Shown here: positions 10,572 through 19,808 of the stretch, in pieces | How the letters are laid out: every line of letters begins with the position of its first letter | Numbering within the stretch: the stretch's first letter is position 1 | Origin: Microvirga guangxiensis | Lineage (GTDB): Bacteria; Pseudomonadota; Alphaproteobacteria; Rhizobiales; Beijerinckiaceae | Length of the DNA: 64,000 bases | Direction: 5' to 3' | Assembly (NCBI RefSeq): GCF_900102135.1 | Contig: NZ_FMVJ01000014.1 | Coordinates: 48,367 to 112,366 of the forward strand | The notes under the pieces: model-generated | What the model saw: the letters and a program-made list of their open reading frames with translations, nothing else | What the model was told of the DNA's origin: nothing | Database searches by the model: none | Made by a program: the position numbers and the translations under genes

Positions 10572-11408
10572 ATGCGTACCCTCATCGTGGCTGCCAGCCT
10601 TTCTTTCGCCATGCTTGGCTCCGCCTCGGCGGAAGCCATGAAGGCGCCGGTCCATCTCGTGCCACACAGGGCCGTGTATGACCTCTCGCTCCTGCGTTCG
10701 GGAGGCTCCAAGGGCGTCGAGACGGCGAGGGGGCGCATCGCCATGGAGTTCGCAGGTGATGCCTGCGAGGGCTACACGCTCAAATATCGCCAGGTTACGG
10801 TGCTCGAGAGCGGCGAGACAGGTTCACGCACGCTCGATACGCAGACCACGACGTTCGAGTCGGGCGATGGCCTGTCGATGCGCTTCAAGAGCACTTCGAC
10901 GGCTCAGGGGCTTGTGAGGGATGGCATCGACGGCGATGCTCAGATGCGGCCGGACGGGTCTCTCGACGTGAAGTTCAAGCAGCCCCGCAACGAAACTTTC
11001 GAGGCGAAGGGCCAGCCGGTTTTCCCGACCGACCACATGAAGCGCCTTATCGATGTGGCGCGGCAGGGAGAGCGCAGCTATTCCGTCAGGGTCTATGACG
11101 GCTCGGGCGATGGCAAGAAAGTCTTCGAGACCTTGAGCCTGATCGGCAATCGGATCGAGCCGGGAGCAGGGACTAATCTGGAGGAGCCTGCCCGTCAGGA
11201 GGCAATGGCGAAGAGCGCCCGCTGGCCGATGACCATCAGTTACTTCGAGGAGGGCAGCGCCGACAGGGCGCCTGCCTACACGATCTCCTTCGAACTCTAT
11301 GACAACGGGATCGCCCGCGCCCTGAAGATCGATTACGGCGACTTCGCTTTGCAGGGCTCCCTCAAGAGCCTCGATGTGCCAGCTGTCACGAGTTCCTGTC
11401 AGCGCTGA
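10572..11408 (+). CDS. eipB: cell envelope integrity protein EipB (DUF1849)
   Basis: A 278-residue periplasmic protein with a 20-residue signal peptide. It matches DUF1849, characterised in Brucella as EipB, a beta-spiral protein needed for envelope integrity. The two conserved cysteines that form the disulfide in Brucella EipB have counterparts at Cys65 and Cys276. The ATG at 10572 with AGGAG 5 bases upstream begins the signal peptide. A much longer in-frame opening extends back through the antisense of ridA but is not credible as coding. Ends 10 bases inside the convergent dinB gene. Confidence 0.9.
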   Translation: MRTLIVAASLSFAMLGSASAEAMKAPVHLVPHRAVYDLSLLRSGGSKGVETARGRIAMEFAGDACEGYTLKYRQVTVLESGETGSRTLDTQTTTFESGDGLSMRFKSTSTAQGLVRDGIDGDAQMRPDGSLDVKFKQPRNETFEAKGQPVFPTDHMKRLIDVARQGERSYSVRVYDGSGDGKKVFETLSLIGNRIEPGAGTNLEEPARQEAMAKSARWPMTISYFEEGSADRAPAYTISFELYDNGIARALKIDYGDFALQGSLKSLDVPAVTSSCQR

Positions 11409-12676
11409 GGCTTGTTGCGAAGCGCGATGCCTTTCTGAAGGGCTGCAGCTCCGAACTTGTCACGGATCCTGTCGATCGCGGATTCCATCTGCGCCTGCCT
11501 GACGACGCTCTGATCGGCGAGGTCGCCGCGGTCTGCTTCGACTCCATCGCAGAGATCCGCCGCGCCGATGCCGATGAGGCGGTAAGCCGTGCCGTCGCAG
11601 GCCGCCTTCAGCAGCTGCCGCGCAGGCTCGAACAGACGGACGGCAAGCTGCGTGGGAGCTAAGCCCGAGCGGGTTCGAGTTATGAGGCGGAACTCCCGAT
11701 CCTTGAGCTTCAGCGTCACGCTGCGGCCCGCAAGCCCTGCGGCCTTCAAACGGCGGGACACCTTCTCTGACAAACGCCAGAGAATCGGTTCGAGGTCGTC
11801 AAAAGATTTGAGGTCCGTATCGAAGGTCGTTTCGGCCGAGATGCTCTTGGTTTCGTGCTCCGGCGTCACTCGCCGGCTGTCTTCGCCGATGGCGAGGCGG
11901 GAGAGACGTTGGGCATCGCGACCCAGGGCCTCGAAGAGAGCCTTCAGTGGGATGTCCCGCAGATGATGAATTTGCGTCACGCCCACCTTCGCCAAGCGCG
12001 CTTGAGCAGCCGCGCCGATGCCGGGTATAATCCCGACAGGCTTGTCGGCGAGAAAGTCCGGAGCCTCCTCGCGTCCGATGATCGAGAAGCCCCGCGGCTT
12101 CTGGAAGTCGGAAGCGATCTTGGCGAGGAACTTGTTGTATGAGAGGCCGACCGAGATCGTGATGCCGATCTCCTTCTCGACCTTGTGCGCGAAGCGGGCG
12201 AGTGTCAGAGCCGGGCTGCCATGGTGGAGCCGCTCCGTGCCTGTCAGATCGAGGAAGGCCTCGTCGATGGAGACCGGTTCCACGAGGGGCGTCAGCTCCA
12301 GCATCAGCTCGCGAACCTCATGACCCGCCTTGCGGTATTTCTCGCCGTTGGGCTTGATCACCACCGCATGAGGGCAGAGCTTCAGCGCCTGGAACATGGG
12401 CATGGCCGAGCGCACTCCATAGATGCGCGCCATGTAACAGGCTGTTGACACCACTCCGCGCTTGCCGCCGCCGATGATTACCGGCTTGTCGGCAAGGCTC
12501 GGATCGTCCCGCTTCTCCACCGCCGCGAAGAAGGCGTCGCAATCCACATGGGCGATAGAGAGGCTATCACGTTCCTTGTGCCGCAGGAGGCGCGGTGATC
12601 CGCATGCATCGCAGCGATCCGCCAGGGGCGAAGCGGCGAGCGTCAGGCAATCGCGACAGAAGGGAGCGGTGCTCAT
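11399..12676 (-). CDS. dinB: DNA polymerase IV with N-terminal four-cysteine motif
   Basis: A 425-residue Y-family translesion polymerase. Catalytic residues are seen in [14 protein letters not shown] (Asp at about 45) and [11 protein letters not shown] (Asp-Glu), with fingers, palm, thumb (helix-hairpin-helix around [20 protein letters not shown]) and little-finger domains following. Unlike E. coli DinB, it has an N-terminal extension with Cys7, Cys10, Cys22 and Cys25, spaced like a zinc ribbon. The last residues do not show an obvious QLxLF beta-clamp motif. It lies 11 bases after the DUF3572 gene on the same strand, likely one operon. Confidence 0.93.
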   Translation of the reverse strand: MSTAPFCRDCLTLAASPLADRCDACGSPRLLRHKERDSLSIAHVDCDAFFAAVEKRDDPSLADKPVIIGGGKRGVVSTACYMARIYGVRSAMPMFQALKLCPHAVVIKPNGEKYRKAGHEVRELMLELTPLVEPVSIDEAFLDLTGTERLHHGSPALTLARFAHKVEKEIGITISVGLSYNKFLAKIASDFQKPRGFSIIGREEAPDFLADKPVGIIPGIGAAAQARLAKVGVTQIHHLRDIPLKALFEALGRDAQRLSRLAIGEDSRRVTPEHETKSISAETTFDTDLKSFDDLEPILWRLSEKVSRRLKAAGLAGRSVTLKLKDREFRLITRTRSGLAPTQLAVRLFEPARQLLKAACDGTAYRLIGIGAADLCDGVEADRGDLADQSVVRQAQMESAIDRIRDKFGAAALQKGIALRNKPQR

Positions 12677-12687
12677 AGGTGAGGATA

Positions 12688-12978
12688 TTACTCGAATTCC
12701 GACGGCGAGAGGCTCCAGTGAGCCGCCATGATGTGCTCCGGCTTGGTGTCCAGTTCTTTGGCCAAGGCGAGAAGTAAAGGCTCGTCGGAGGCGACGTAAT
12801 CCAGAATTCCGGCGAAAAATCCCGGCTGTGAGGCTGCGGAACGGATCGTGTCGGGCTGCAGCCCCGAAACGGCCAGAAAGCGGCTCATACGTTCCTCGTC
12901 GCTTGTGATGAAAGCGAAGGCGCTCAGCGCGATGGTCTCGGCCTCGTCCTTGTTCATTCTTTTTAAGGGAGTGTTCAT
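12688..12978 (-). CDS. DUF3572 family protein
   Basis: A roughly 96-residue, all-helical, acidic protein matching DUF3572, a small alphaproteobacterial family of unknown function. The recognisable core is [14 protein letters not shown], then [18 protein letters not shown] and the [20 protein letters not shown] segment. Two ATG codons are possible (12978 and 12957), and neither has a strong ribosome site. The second would give 89 residues. It is divergent from divK and probably co-transcribed with dinB. The arrangement divK/DUF3572/dinB is conserved in Hyphomicrobiales as far as I know. Confidence 0.82.
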   Translation of the reverse strand: MNTPLKRMNKDEAETIALSAFAFITSDEERMSRFLAVSGLQPDTIRSAASQPGFFAGILDYVASDEPLLLALAKELDTKPEHIMAAHWSLSPSEFE

Positions 12979-13077
12979 GCTGTTGGTTTGCACTTCATCA
13001 ATAGGTCGCGACTTAACTATATCATCTGTAGAGGAATTGGGCCGGTAAATGCGTACTTTGGCCCCGGGACAGTACCA

Positions 13078-13461
13078 ATGAAGAAGACCGTGCTCATCGT
13101 TGAGGACAACGAACTCAACATGAAGCTCTTCAACGATCTCCTCGAGGCCCATGGCTATGCCACGCTGAAGACCAGCCATGGCATCGAGGCGATGGAGTTG
13201 GCGCGCGCCCATAAGCCCGACCTGATCCTCATGGACATTCAGTTGCCCGAGGTTTCCGGCCTGGAGGTGACTCGCTGGCTGAAGGCCGACGAGGAGCTGA
13301 AGTCCATTCCCGTAATCGCCATTACGGCCTTCGCCATGAAAGGCGATGAGGAGCGTATTCGGGAAGGGGGCTGCGAAGCCTATATGTCCAAGCCGATTTC
13401 CGTGGCGAAATTCATCGCCACTGTGAAAACATACCTAGAGGCGGATGGTGCTTCCTCATAA
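13078..13461 (+). CDS. divK: cell-cycle response regulator DivK
   Basis: A 127-residue single-domain receiver. It has the acidic pair Glu-Asp (VEDNELN), the phosphoacceptor Asp in LILMDIQLP (about residue 53), the Thr of AITAFAM and the Lys of SKPIS. The [13 protein letters not shown] helix and [14 protein letters not shown] are typical of DivK, which passes phosphate signals among PleC/DivJ and CckA to control CtrA and asymmetric division. No effector domain is present. A TTAACTAT sequence at 13013-13020 resembles a CtrA half-site in the divergent promoter region (weak evidence). The next gene is not pleD, the usual downstream partner. Confidence 0.93.
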   Translation: MKKTVLIVEDNELNMKLFNDLLEAHGYATLKTSHGIEAMELARAHKPDLILMDIQLPEVSGLEVTRWLKADEELKSIPVIAITAFAMKGDEERIREGGCEAYMSKPISVAKFIATVKTYLEADGASS

Positions 13462-13586
13462 CTGTCAAGCTGGAACAGCGTTGCTTCCCTGAAAAAGAAT
13501 GCTCTTCAGGTAACTTTTCTGGGAAAATGCGGCTTTTCAGGTACATAGGCGCTTGCATCGGCCAATGTTTCCAATATGTTCAAGTT

Positions 13587-13750
13587 AACTTTCCGCTCTG
13601 GCGGAAGAAATGCCCTACGGATGCTCAGGTCCGCCGCATCTCCTGGGACTTCGTGGGCTCGGCCAAGCTGGAGGCGGATCGTTGCCTCCTCAACACCGCT
13701 TCCAGCTGGCCACCTCCAATCGTCTCAAGAGCGCCGCAAGGCGCTTTTTT
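13587..13750 (+). ncRNA. candidate trans-acting small RNA with anti-Shine-Dalgarno motifs
   Basis: A structured, apparently non-coding segment. A possible promoter has -35 TTGCAT at 13553-13558 and -10 TATGTT at 13575-13580, spacer 16. The predicted RNA starts with hairpin TTCCGC-TCTG-GCGGAA (13591-13606). It continues with a long stem (13661-13671 with 13702-13711, one bulge) enclosing GTTG-CCTCCT-CAAC (13681-13694), and ends in a perfect terminator. Three CU-rich anti-Shine-Dalgarno elements (ATCTCCT 13638-13644, CCTCCT 13685-13690, ACCTCC 13712-13717) recall Hfq-dependent alphaproteobacterial sRNAs such as the alpha-r14 type. An attenuating leader of the following adenine deaminase gene is the alternative. 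Confidence 0.45.
13730..13750 (+). terminator. intrinsic terminator of the candidate small RNA
   Basis: AGCGCC-GCAA-GGCGCT followed by six T in all. It is 269 bases after the divK stop, and no convincing coding frame ends here. Confidence 0.8.
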
Positions 13751-13966
13751 AATGCCTTGGTTTTGGGCGCTCCGCCCTGTCGCGATCTCCCTCAGGCTCT
13801 AGCTTCCTTCTGATGTTGTTTCTCGTTCCGGCCCACGCCTGGAGCGAATCGGAAATGTTCACAGGCCTTTAGGTTGCGGCCCTAGCTTGGCCGTGGCTAT
13901 TAGGACGGATAGCCGATGCCGCTAGGGAATGTCCTGGTAAGCGTCGCTCTAAAAGGGGATCTGACC

Positions 13967-15808
13967 ATGAACCAGCGCACACCCTCACTGCCGCCGAAAT
14001 CGGCCCTGACCCGGTTTTCGGTCGCGCCTCTCTCCACCATGACCCGGCGATTGGCGGATGTGGCCTCGGGCCGTGCTCCGGCCGATCTGGTCATTACAGG
14101 CGCGCGGGTGCTTTCCACCTACAGCGAGCGCATCGCTGTGGAACGGGAGGTGTGGATTGCAGGCGGACGCATCGCCGCTGTGAAGCCAGCCGGGGCCTAC
14201 AGGCAGGTGAATGGTGCGCCGGGCAGAGTTTACGACGCCAAGGGCGGCATCATCGCGCCGGGCCTCGTCGATCCGCATATTCATATCGAGAGCAGCATGA
14301 TCACAGCCTGCGCTTATGCGGAGGCGGCTCTTCTCAACGGCACCACGACGATCTTCTGCGACAGCCATGAAATCGGCAACGTGATGGACGCCGCCGGCAT
14401 TGAGATGATGCTGGAGGATGCTCGCCACGCGCCTCTCTCGATCTTCCTCACCGTGCCGAGCACCGTGCCGGCCACGTCGCCCGACCTCGAAACCGCTGGC
14501 GGCGATCTGACGCCTGAAAAGATCGCCGCGATCTTCGACCGCTGGCCCGAAGCCGCGGCGCTTGGCGAGAAGATGGACTTCGTGCCCGTCACCATGGGTG
14601 ACGAAAGAAGCCATGCGATCCTCGCCGCCGCTCTGGAGCGCGGCAAGCCTGTCTCCGGTCACATCTACGGACGCGAGTTCGTGGCGGCTTATGCGGCGAG
14701 CGGCGTGACCGACACGCACGAAGCCATCGATCGTGACATCGCGGACGATCTGCTCGATGCAGGCATCTGGATCTTCCTGCGCGGCGGCCCGCCGACCACG
14801 CCGTGGCATTCGCTGCCGGAAGCCATCAAGACCATTACGGAACTCGGCGCTTCGCACAAGCGCATCTGCGTCTGCACGGACGACCGCGATGCGGACGACC
14901 TTATGATGTTCGGCATGGACTGGGTGACGCGCGAAGCGCGCCGCGCGGGCATGAGCCGTGAGCAGGCCTGGAGCATGGGCTCGCTGCACCCGGCAACTCG
15001 CTTCGGCATGGAAGGCGAGATCGGCGGTCTAGGCGGTGGACGCCGCGCCGATGTGGTTCTGCTCGACGATGACCTGAAGGTGCAGAACACTTGGTACGGT
15101 GGCGAGCTGGTGGTGGAGAACGCGAAGATTACGCCCGTTCTCGATCAGGCGCTTTCCAATCGCTACCGTTATCCGGAAGAAGCCTATCGCACGGTGCATA
15201 TTCCGAGCGTTCCAAAGCTGGTTCCCGAGCTGCCGAGTGATGCCTGCACCGCCAATGTGATCCGCGTCGCGCTGCCGGGTATCGTGCTCTTCCACGACAA
15301 GGTGCAGCTGGAAAAAGCGGATAGCTGGGACGTGCTTCTCTCCAAGAACGATCTCACCTTCGTCACCGTGATCGAACGTCATGGACGCACGGGCGGGGAG
15401 GGCGTTGCGTATGGCCTTCTCAAGGATTTCGGCCTGAAGAGCGGAGCGGTGGCGAGCAGCGTGGGACACGACTCTCACAACATCATCGTGGCCGGCACCA
15501 ACGAAGCCGACATGCGTGTTGCGCTCGATGCGCTCATCCAGTCGCAGGGCGGCGTGTGCGTGGTCGATGGCGGTAAGGTCGTCGCCATGGTCCCTCTGCC
15601 GATCGCGGGACTTCTCTCCGACAAGCGCGTGACGGAAGTTGCGGAAGAAACGCGAGCGCTGAAAGCCGCGTGGGAGAAGGCTGGCTGCAAGATCCCCTAC
15701 ATGGGCTTCAACCTGATACCGCTCTCGGTGATCCCGGAGATCCGCATTACCGACAAAGGCCTGGTGCTCGTGCCGGAGATGGAGTTGGTGCCGCTTCTGG
15801 AGGGGTGA
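13967..15808 (+). CDS. ade: adenine deaminase
   Basis: A 613-residue amidohydrolase-superfamily enzyme converting adenine to hypoxanthine and ammonia in purine salvage. Metal-binding and catalytic segments typical of bacterial Ade (COG1001) are visible: [41 protein letters not shown] and [11 protein letters not shown]. The C-terminal domain includes [17 protein letters not shown]. The start at 13967 has AGGGG about 8 bases upstream; an in-frame ATG at 13916 lacks one. It is monocistronic, downstream of the candidate small RNA. Confidence 0.93.
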   Translation: MNQRTPSLPPKSALTRFSVAPLSTMTRRLADVASGRAPADLVITGARVLSTYSERIAVEREVWIAGGRIAAVKPAGAYRQVNGAPGRVYDAKGGIIAPGLVDPHIHIESSMITACAYAEAALLNGTTTIFCDSHEIGNVMDAAGIEMMLEDARHAPLSIFLTVPSTVPATSPDLETAGGDLTPEKIAAIFDRWPEAAALGEKMDFVPVTMGDERSHAILAAALERGKPVSGHIYGREFVAAYAASGVTDTHEAIDRDIADDLLDAGIWIFLRGGPPTTPWHSLPEAIKTITELGASHKRICVCTDDRDADDLMMFGMDWVTREARRAGMSREQAWSMGSLHPATRFGMEGEIGGLGGGRRADVVLLDDDLKVQNTWYGGELVVENAKITPVLDQALSNRYRYPEEAYRTVHIPSVPKLVPELPSDACTANVIRVALPGIVLFHDKVQLEKADSWDVLLSKNDLTFVTVIERHGRTGGEGVAYGLLKDFGLKSGAVASSVGHDSHNIIVAGTNEADMRVALDALIQSQGGVCVVDGGKVVAMVPLPIAGLLSDKRVTEVAEETRALKAAWEKAGCKIPYMGFNLIPLSVIPEIRITDKGLVLVPEMELVPLLEG

Positions 15809-15814
15809 GAACCA

Positions 15815-16621
15815 TCAAGGCGCATCGGCCTCGAAACGCGCCACAGCCTCGCGCATGGCCTGTGCGAAAGCTGGCTGGTCGTAGAGGTCGTTGTGTCCCA
15901 CACCTGCGATGGTGCGATCCAGAATGAGGTTCGGGATCGCGCCTCGCAAGGGTTCGCTGCGCCTAGCAGGAATGATCGTATCGCGCTCCGCTGCGATAAG
16001 AGCCGTGGGAGTCTGACGATCACGGACAAGATCTATGGTCGGCATATGATGGCGCAGGAGCAGACCTGTCGGAGCCCATGCGAAATGCTCCCGCGCCAAA
16101 GCCTTCAATGAATCGAAGGGCGTGACCAGGATCAATCCTGTAAGCGGGCGGTGGTGGGCAAGATAAGCCGCGACCCCGCTTCCGATGCTGAGGCCGACTG
16201 CCACGATCTTGCGCGGCCTCGCCTGCTGGAGGTGATCGAAGATCACAATCGAATCGTCGAGCAGGGTCCGTGCACTCGGCTCCCCGCTGCTTGGCGGATA
16301 GCCCCTGTAGTGGAAAGCGATGACTTCATGATCGGGGAACAGGCCATGCAGATAAAGCGCCACGGCCTCCGCGTTCCAAGCATTTCCGCCAAATCCCAGG
16401 AGGAGGGGCTTTGTTTCCGATGGGGCGCCAAGCCGCACGCCAGCCAGCCTCCCGCCATCCGGCGTCGTCAGCTCTAAGCGCTCCGCTGAACCGGGCAGGA
16501 GAGGCCGGTTGGCGGCCGCAATTTGAGCCGGGAAAAGCATCTTTGTCTGGGACAATGCTGCAAAGGACACGAGACCCGCATAAAGAAGGGCGGCCCCAAG
16601 GAAGAGATAGAGAAACCACAT
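15815..16621 (-). CDS. membrane-anchored alpha/beta hydrolase
   Basis: A 268-residue serine hydrolase of the ABHD13/17-like group. One N-terminal transmembrane helix (about 1-25) precedes the hydrolase fold. The oxyanion segment lies at FGGNAWN and the nucleophile elbow is GLSIGSG (about 145). The catalytic Asp is in IAAERDTIIP and the His in GVGHNDLYD. The substrate is unknown; esterase or lipase activity is likely. It begins 29 bases after the FUSC gene stop and probably belongs to that operon. Convergent with ade. Confidence 0.85.
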   Translation of the reverse strand: MWFLYLFLGAALLYAGLVSFAALSQTKMLFPAQIAAANRPLLPGSAERLELTTPDGGRLAGVRLGAPSETKPLLLGFGGNAWNAEAVALYLHGLFPDHEVIAFHYRGYPPSSGEPSARTLLDDSIVIFDHLQQARPRKIVAVGLSIGSGVAAYLAHHRPLTGLILVTPFDSLKALAREHFAWAPTGLLLRHHMPTIDLVRDRQTPTALIAAERDTIIPARRSEPLRGAIPNLILDRTIAGVGHNDLYDQPAFAQAMREAVARFEADAP

Positions 16622-16650
16622 GTGGTCTGACCTGCGGTGAATAGGCGTTC

Positions 16651-17772
16651 TCAGTTTCCGGTTGCCTCGCTGGCACGATCCGCAGCCAGTTCCTGCGTGC
16701 GGGCGAGAAGGTCCTCCAAGTCTTTCCTGAACTGCTCGAAAGCAAAGCCAAGAGCGAAGACCTGGCCGAAGCTGCCATAGGACAAGTCGTGGGAAAGCGC
16801 ATGGGAACGCAAGCCTTCCGTTTCGCTCACGAAGGTGTGGAGGGCTGTCTGGAAGCTCGATGCATCGGGAGGGGTTGTGCGGGTTCGCAAAGACTTGGCA
16901 AGCCCCCGCAGGAGAAGGCAGGTTTCGTCCCGAAGAGACTTCAGCGCCGGGCCGAGCTTGTCCAGCACAGGTTCGGGCAAGGGGTTGGCCGAAGCGCGGC
17001 CAATCATTACGAGGTCGTGCCGCACGCGGTAGAGTGTTCGGATGAGAGGCTCCGGATCGGCAGAATCCGTGAGGTGGCTTTTACGCTCGCGAGCGGCTTC
17101 GTCGGCTGCGGACTCCGCTTTCTTGAGAGCAGCCCTGATCTGCGGATGAATAGTCTGCAGCGTGCTTCTGCCCTTCGGCTCCGCCGTGAGTTCTCCAATC
17201 AGAATCTCGATCAGGCTGGCATTGAGGGAAACGACTTTTGCCGCGGATTCCATCATCAGCGTATGCGCCCGCGCCGGCAGCACGAACAGGGATACGACAA
17301 CGCCCACGATGTTGCCGAGCGTGATTTCCACCACCCGGTCGATGGCAGCCGTGAGGGGGCCGATGGCTTGGCCCGTCGGTGGCAGGAGCATGATCAGCGC
17401 AGTCACGGGAGCGACCCGGAAACTCGAATTGACGGCTGCGAGAAGGGCCAATGGAAAGAGCGATACTATCATGGCCAGTCCCACACCGGATAGGGAGGTG
17501 TGAGGGATGAACGCTGCGATCAGCCCCCCATAGAACGCTCCTGCGAGAGTGCCCATGAACCGCTCGATAGCGGCCTTGAGCGAACCTCCCACACTTGACT
17601 GCGTGACCACCACCGCGGTGATGGCCGCCCAATAGCCCTGAGGCAGGTTGAAGGCTTTCGTGATGGCAAAGGCGAGGGTCGCGGCGATGGTGACACGCAG
17701 GGCGAGCTTAAGCTCCGCCTGACGCGCTCCGATCCTTCCCATTATCCGCTCGAGCCACCCTGACGATGCCAT
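16651..17772 (-). CDS. FUSC family membrane transporter (aromatic-acid-exporter like)
   Basis: About 373 residues. The N-terminal half has five or six transmembrane segments with the FUSC/ArAE signature LRVTIAATLAFAITKAF...GYWAAITAVVVTQ. The C-terminal half is cytoplasmic, helical and charged. Relatives export aromatic acids (AaeB) or fusaric acid, but the substrate here is unknown. This is a half-length FUSC protein with one membrane block, so it probably dimerises. I take the ATG at 17772, which has GGAG 7 bases upstream; an in-frame GTG lies 18 bases earlier. Confidence 0.85.
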   Translation of the reverse strand: MASSGWLERIMGRIGARQAELKLALRVTIAATLAFAITKAFNLPQGYWAAITAVVVTQSSVGGSLKAAIERFMGTLAGAFYGGLIAAFIPHTSLSGVGLAMIVSLFPLALLAAVNSSFRVAPVTALIMLLPPTGQAIGPLTAAIDRVVEITLGNIVGVVVSLFVLPARAHTLMMESAAKVVSLNASLIEILIGELTAEPKGRSTLQTIHPQIRAALKKAESAADEAARERKSHLTDSADPEPLIRTLYRVRHDLVMIGRASANPLPEPVLDKLGPALKSLRDETCLLLRGLAKSLRTRTTPPDASSFQTALHTFVSETEGLRSHALSHDLSYGSFGQVFALGFAFEQFRKDLEDLLARTQELAADRASEATGN

Positions 17773-17827
17773 GCGATTCTCCGAACGCACAGCTTAGAGG
17801 GTGGTTCAGGATTTGCGATATACGGGC

Positions 17828-18007
17828 TTAAGCCTCCAGCACCTGAAGGTCTTCGCCGCAATCGGTGCAGGTGCCGAGTTCCGGCGATGCGATCATCTGC
17901 GCGGTGCGGCAATGCAGGCAGCCCTTCAAGGCCATCCGGAGGGTTCCCTGCATCTGACTTGCACCCTGTCGATAGGCTTCGCTCACCTGCACGGCTTGTT
18001 CGAACAT
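17828..18007 (-). CDS. 59-residue putative zinc-ribbon protein
   Basis: A small protein missed by length-limited gene finding. Its start ATG is preceded by a strong GGGAGG site with 5-base spacing. The N-terminal half is helical. The C-terminal half has two Cys-x-x-Cys knuckles (Cys30/33 and Cys47/50), separated by 13 residues, typical of a rubredoxin-like zinc ribbon. It sits 55 bases upstream of the FUSC gene on the same strand. Function unknown; a metal-binding or structural role is inferred. Confidence 0.7.
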   Translation of the reverse strand: MFEQAVQVSEAYRQGASQMQGTLRMALKGCLHCRTAQMIASPELGTCTDCGEDLQVLEA

Positions 18008-18078
18008 GGTCGCCTCCCTTGAGGGAAGGCGATGCTGCGCTCTGATGTGCGCTGCCGCAAGGGGAGCATCGGGGTTAG

Positions 18079-18453
18079 TTAGACAGGCTCCCGGTGCCCC
18101 GTAGCCAGGGTGACCTCCATGCGGGTGATGAGGCTTGCCGCAACGGAGAACAGACCGAACAGAAGATGGGGCAGATAGACCTGATCCGAGAAGCCGAGCA
18201 GGAAAGGCGAAGCAGCCAACAGAGCGCCTGCAAGGCCATCCAATATGAGATGGAGCGACATGGGCAGAATGCGCAGGGCCCCGAGTTCGTAGGCCGTGAA
18301 CACGGAATAGAGGATCGCTCCCATGCCGAAAACGATGGCACCCCATCTCGCCACTGGCACATCCGCGAAGCCGAACAGCCAGGGAGACGAGAGAAGGGCG
18401 AAGCCCCACAGATAATCGATAACGCCATGAATGCTTGTGGGGAGAAAACGCAT
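18079..18453 (-). CDS. SPW-repeat membrane protein
   Basis: A 124-residue protein with four hydrophobic helices in two repeats. The first repeat contains the SPWLFGFADVPVARW motif that defines the SPW family (PF03779); the second has the variant SPFLLGFSDQVYLPH. The family is of unknown function and often sits among stress- or envelope-related genes. It heads a same-strand series with the zinc-ribbon protein, the FUSC transporter and the hydrolase, with 71 bases to the next gene. Confidence 0.8.
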   Translation of the reverse strand: MRFLPTSIHGVIDYLWGFALLSSPWLFGFADVPVARWGAIVFGMGAILYSVFTAYELGALRILPMSLHLILDGLAGALLAASPFLLGFSDQVYLPHLLFGLFSVAASLITRMEVTLATGHREPV

Positions 18454-18552
18454 GCTCGGTCCTTAGCGTCGAGGTCTGGGGCAACGTGGCTCATGGAGGC
18501 CTGTTCCAGGCCCACCGCTTGTGCAGGATCTGGTTTGCCCTAGATCGGGACG

Positions 18553-18804
18553 ATGAGCAGAATTCGGTGGCAGCAGGACAAGGTTGCCGGCGTGCCGCTC
18601 AACCGCCACATGGGCTTTGTCGGCCCCGTCGAGGTTGGGAGCGTGGCCTATGACGGCAGTAACAGGTTCTGGATCTGGTCGACGCCCTTGCAGGAGGATG
18701 CCTGGGGCTATGGACCAAGCGAGGAGGCTGCCAAGGCAGCGCTCGAATACTGGCTTCAGGCTTGGCTCGAGAATTTCAGGGCGTTCTTTCAGAGCGGCGT
18801 TTGA
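18553..18804 (+). CDS. small hypothetical protein rich in tryptophan
   Basis: An 83-residue cytoplasmic protein with five to six tryptophans, no signal peptide and no membrane segment. A beta-like N-terminal part (GFVGPVEVGSVAY) precedes a helical C terminus (EEAAKAALEYWLQAWLENF). The ATG has a GGGACG ribosome site. Divergent from the SPW gene. No family recognised. Confidence 0.55.
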   Translation: MSRIRWQQDKVAGVPLNRHMGFVGPVEVGSVAYDGSNRFWIWSTPLQEDAWGYGPSEEAAKAALEYWLQAWLENFRAFFQSGV

Positions 18805-18943
18805 AGCTCCGTCTGCTGTGAAATTTCGGGAGCTTGGCATCGCTGCAAATTCAGCCTGCAGCTATCCTGTCGTTAGATCATTGCCAAGCTCGCTCCTGCG
18901 CGCCATGTTGTTGCATTCTTAATTGGACAGATGGGAAGGCCCT

Positions 18944-19579
18944 ATGAATCACGTGGTTCTGCTTGGCGACAGCGTGTTCGACAACGGTGCCTATGTGAAG
19001 CCGGGTGAACCCGACGTATTGGCTCAGGTCCAAGCCAAGCTCCCGAAGGACTGGCGTGCTACCATGCGTGCCGAAGACGGCGCTGTAACCACCAGCATTG
19101 AACGCCAGCTCGCCCGCCTGCCGGAGGGTGCAAGCCACTTGATTCTCAGCGTCGGCGGAAACGATGCGTTGAGCAGCAGCGGCATTCTCAGCGAGAAGGC
19201 CAACTCCGTTGCAGAGGTCATGACCCGCTTGGCCGACGTACGGGACTCCTTCGCCCGCAGTTACCGCAAGATGTTGGATTTGGTTGTCGGCTATCGCCTC
19301 CCGACAGCTCTCTGCACGATCTATGACGCTCGTTTTCCCGACCCTGAAGAGCAGCGACGCGTGGTGGCGGCTCTTTCGGTCTTCAACGATGTCATCAGCC
19401 GTGAGGCTTTCGCCCGAAGGCTTGCGTTGATCGACTTGCGCTTGATCTGCAGCGAGCACGACGATTACGCGAACCCTATCGAGCCTTCCGCTAAAGGCGG
19501 CGACAAGATCGCGGGTACTATTGCGCAAGTGGTGGCAGGGAACAATATTTTTCCGCGTTCACAGGTGTACGCGGAGTAA
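18944..19579 (+). CDS. SGNH/GDSL-family hydrolase
   Basis: A 211-residue esterase-like protein. Block I is LLGDSVFDNGAY with the catalytic Ser near residue 9, and block III is SVGGNDAL with the oxyanion Asn. Block V is less clear; the region around ICSEHDDYANPIEPS probably supplies the Asp/His. No signal peptide, so likely cytoplasmic. GGAAGG lies 5 bases before the ATG; the in-frame start at 18923 is rejected. The substrate is unknown. Confidence 0.8.
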   Translation: MNHVVLLGDSVFDNGAYVKPGEPDVLAQVQAKLPKDWRATMRAEDGAVTTSIERQLARLPEGASHLILSVGGNDALSSSGILSEKANSVAEVMTRLADVRDSFARSYRKMLDLVVGYRLPTALCTIYDARFPDPEEQRRVVAALSVFNDVISREAFARRLALIDLRLICSEHDDYANPIEPSAKGGDKIAGTIAQVVAGNNIFPRSQVYAE

Positions 19580-19808
19580 CTTATCTAAGCCATGGGAAAC
19601 TGTCTTGCTCCGGGGCGGGTTCTTTGGTGCGAATACTGATCCTCCAATGTAGCTTGACTTTAAATTTGTTATCTTACTGCAATATGAATAGAGGATGAAT
19701 AGTAGTCGCAAGAATTCGCGGGTGCGAACCTTCTCGAATGCAACCTTTTCTCTTCTTCGCAATTAGTTTTGCACGAATGGCGCTCGCCAATTCGGTAAGA
19801 GGTTTGTC
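19580..19808. other. AT-richer intergenic region before the secreted tyrosine-rich gene
   Basis: A 229-base stretch clearly richer in A and T than its neighbours, with no credible coding frame on either strand. It probably carries the promoter of the gene at 19809, but I see no unambiguous -35/-10 pair. Confidence 0.4.

Noticed and set aside
13587..13750. Riboswitch or 6S RNA upstream of adenine deaminase
   Set aside because: No purine, guanidine, TPP, SAM or cobalamin consensus core is visible, and the ends do not pair as in 6S RNA. Kept as an unassigned sRNA candidate.
13527..13802. Possible 91-residue protein downstream of divK
   Set aside because: The frame runs through stable hairpins and an intrinsic terminator, lacks a ribosome site and has no conserved look; a small RNA explains the region better.
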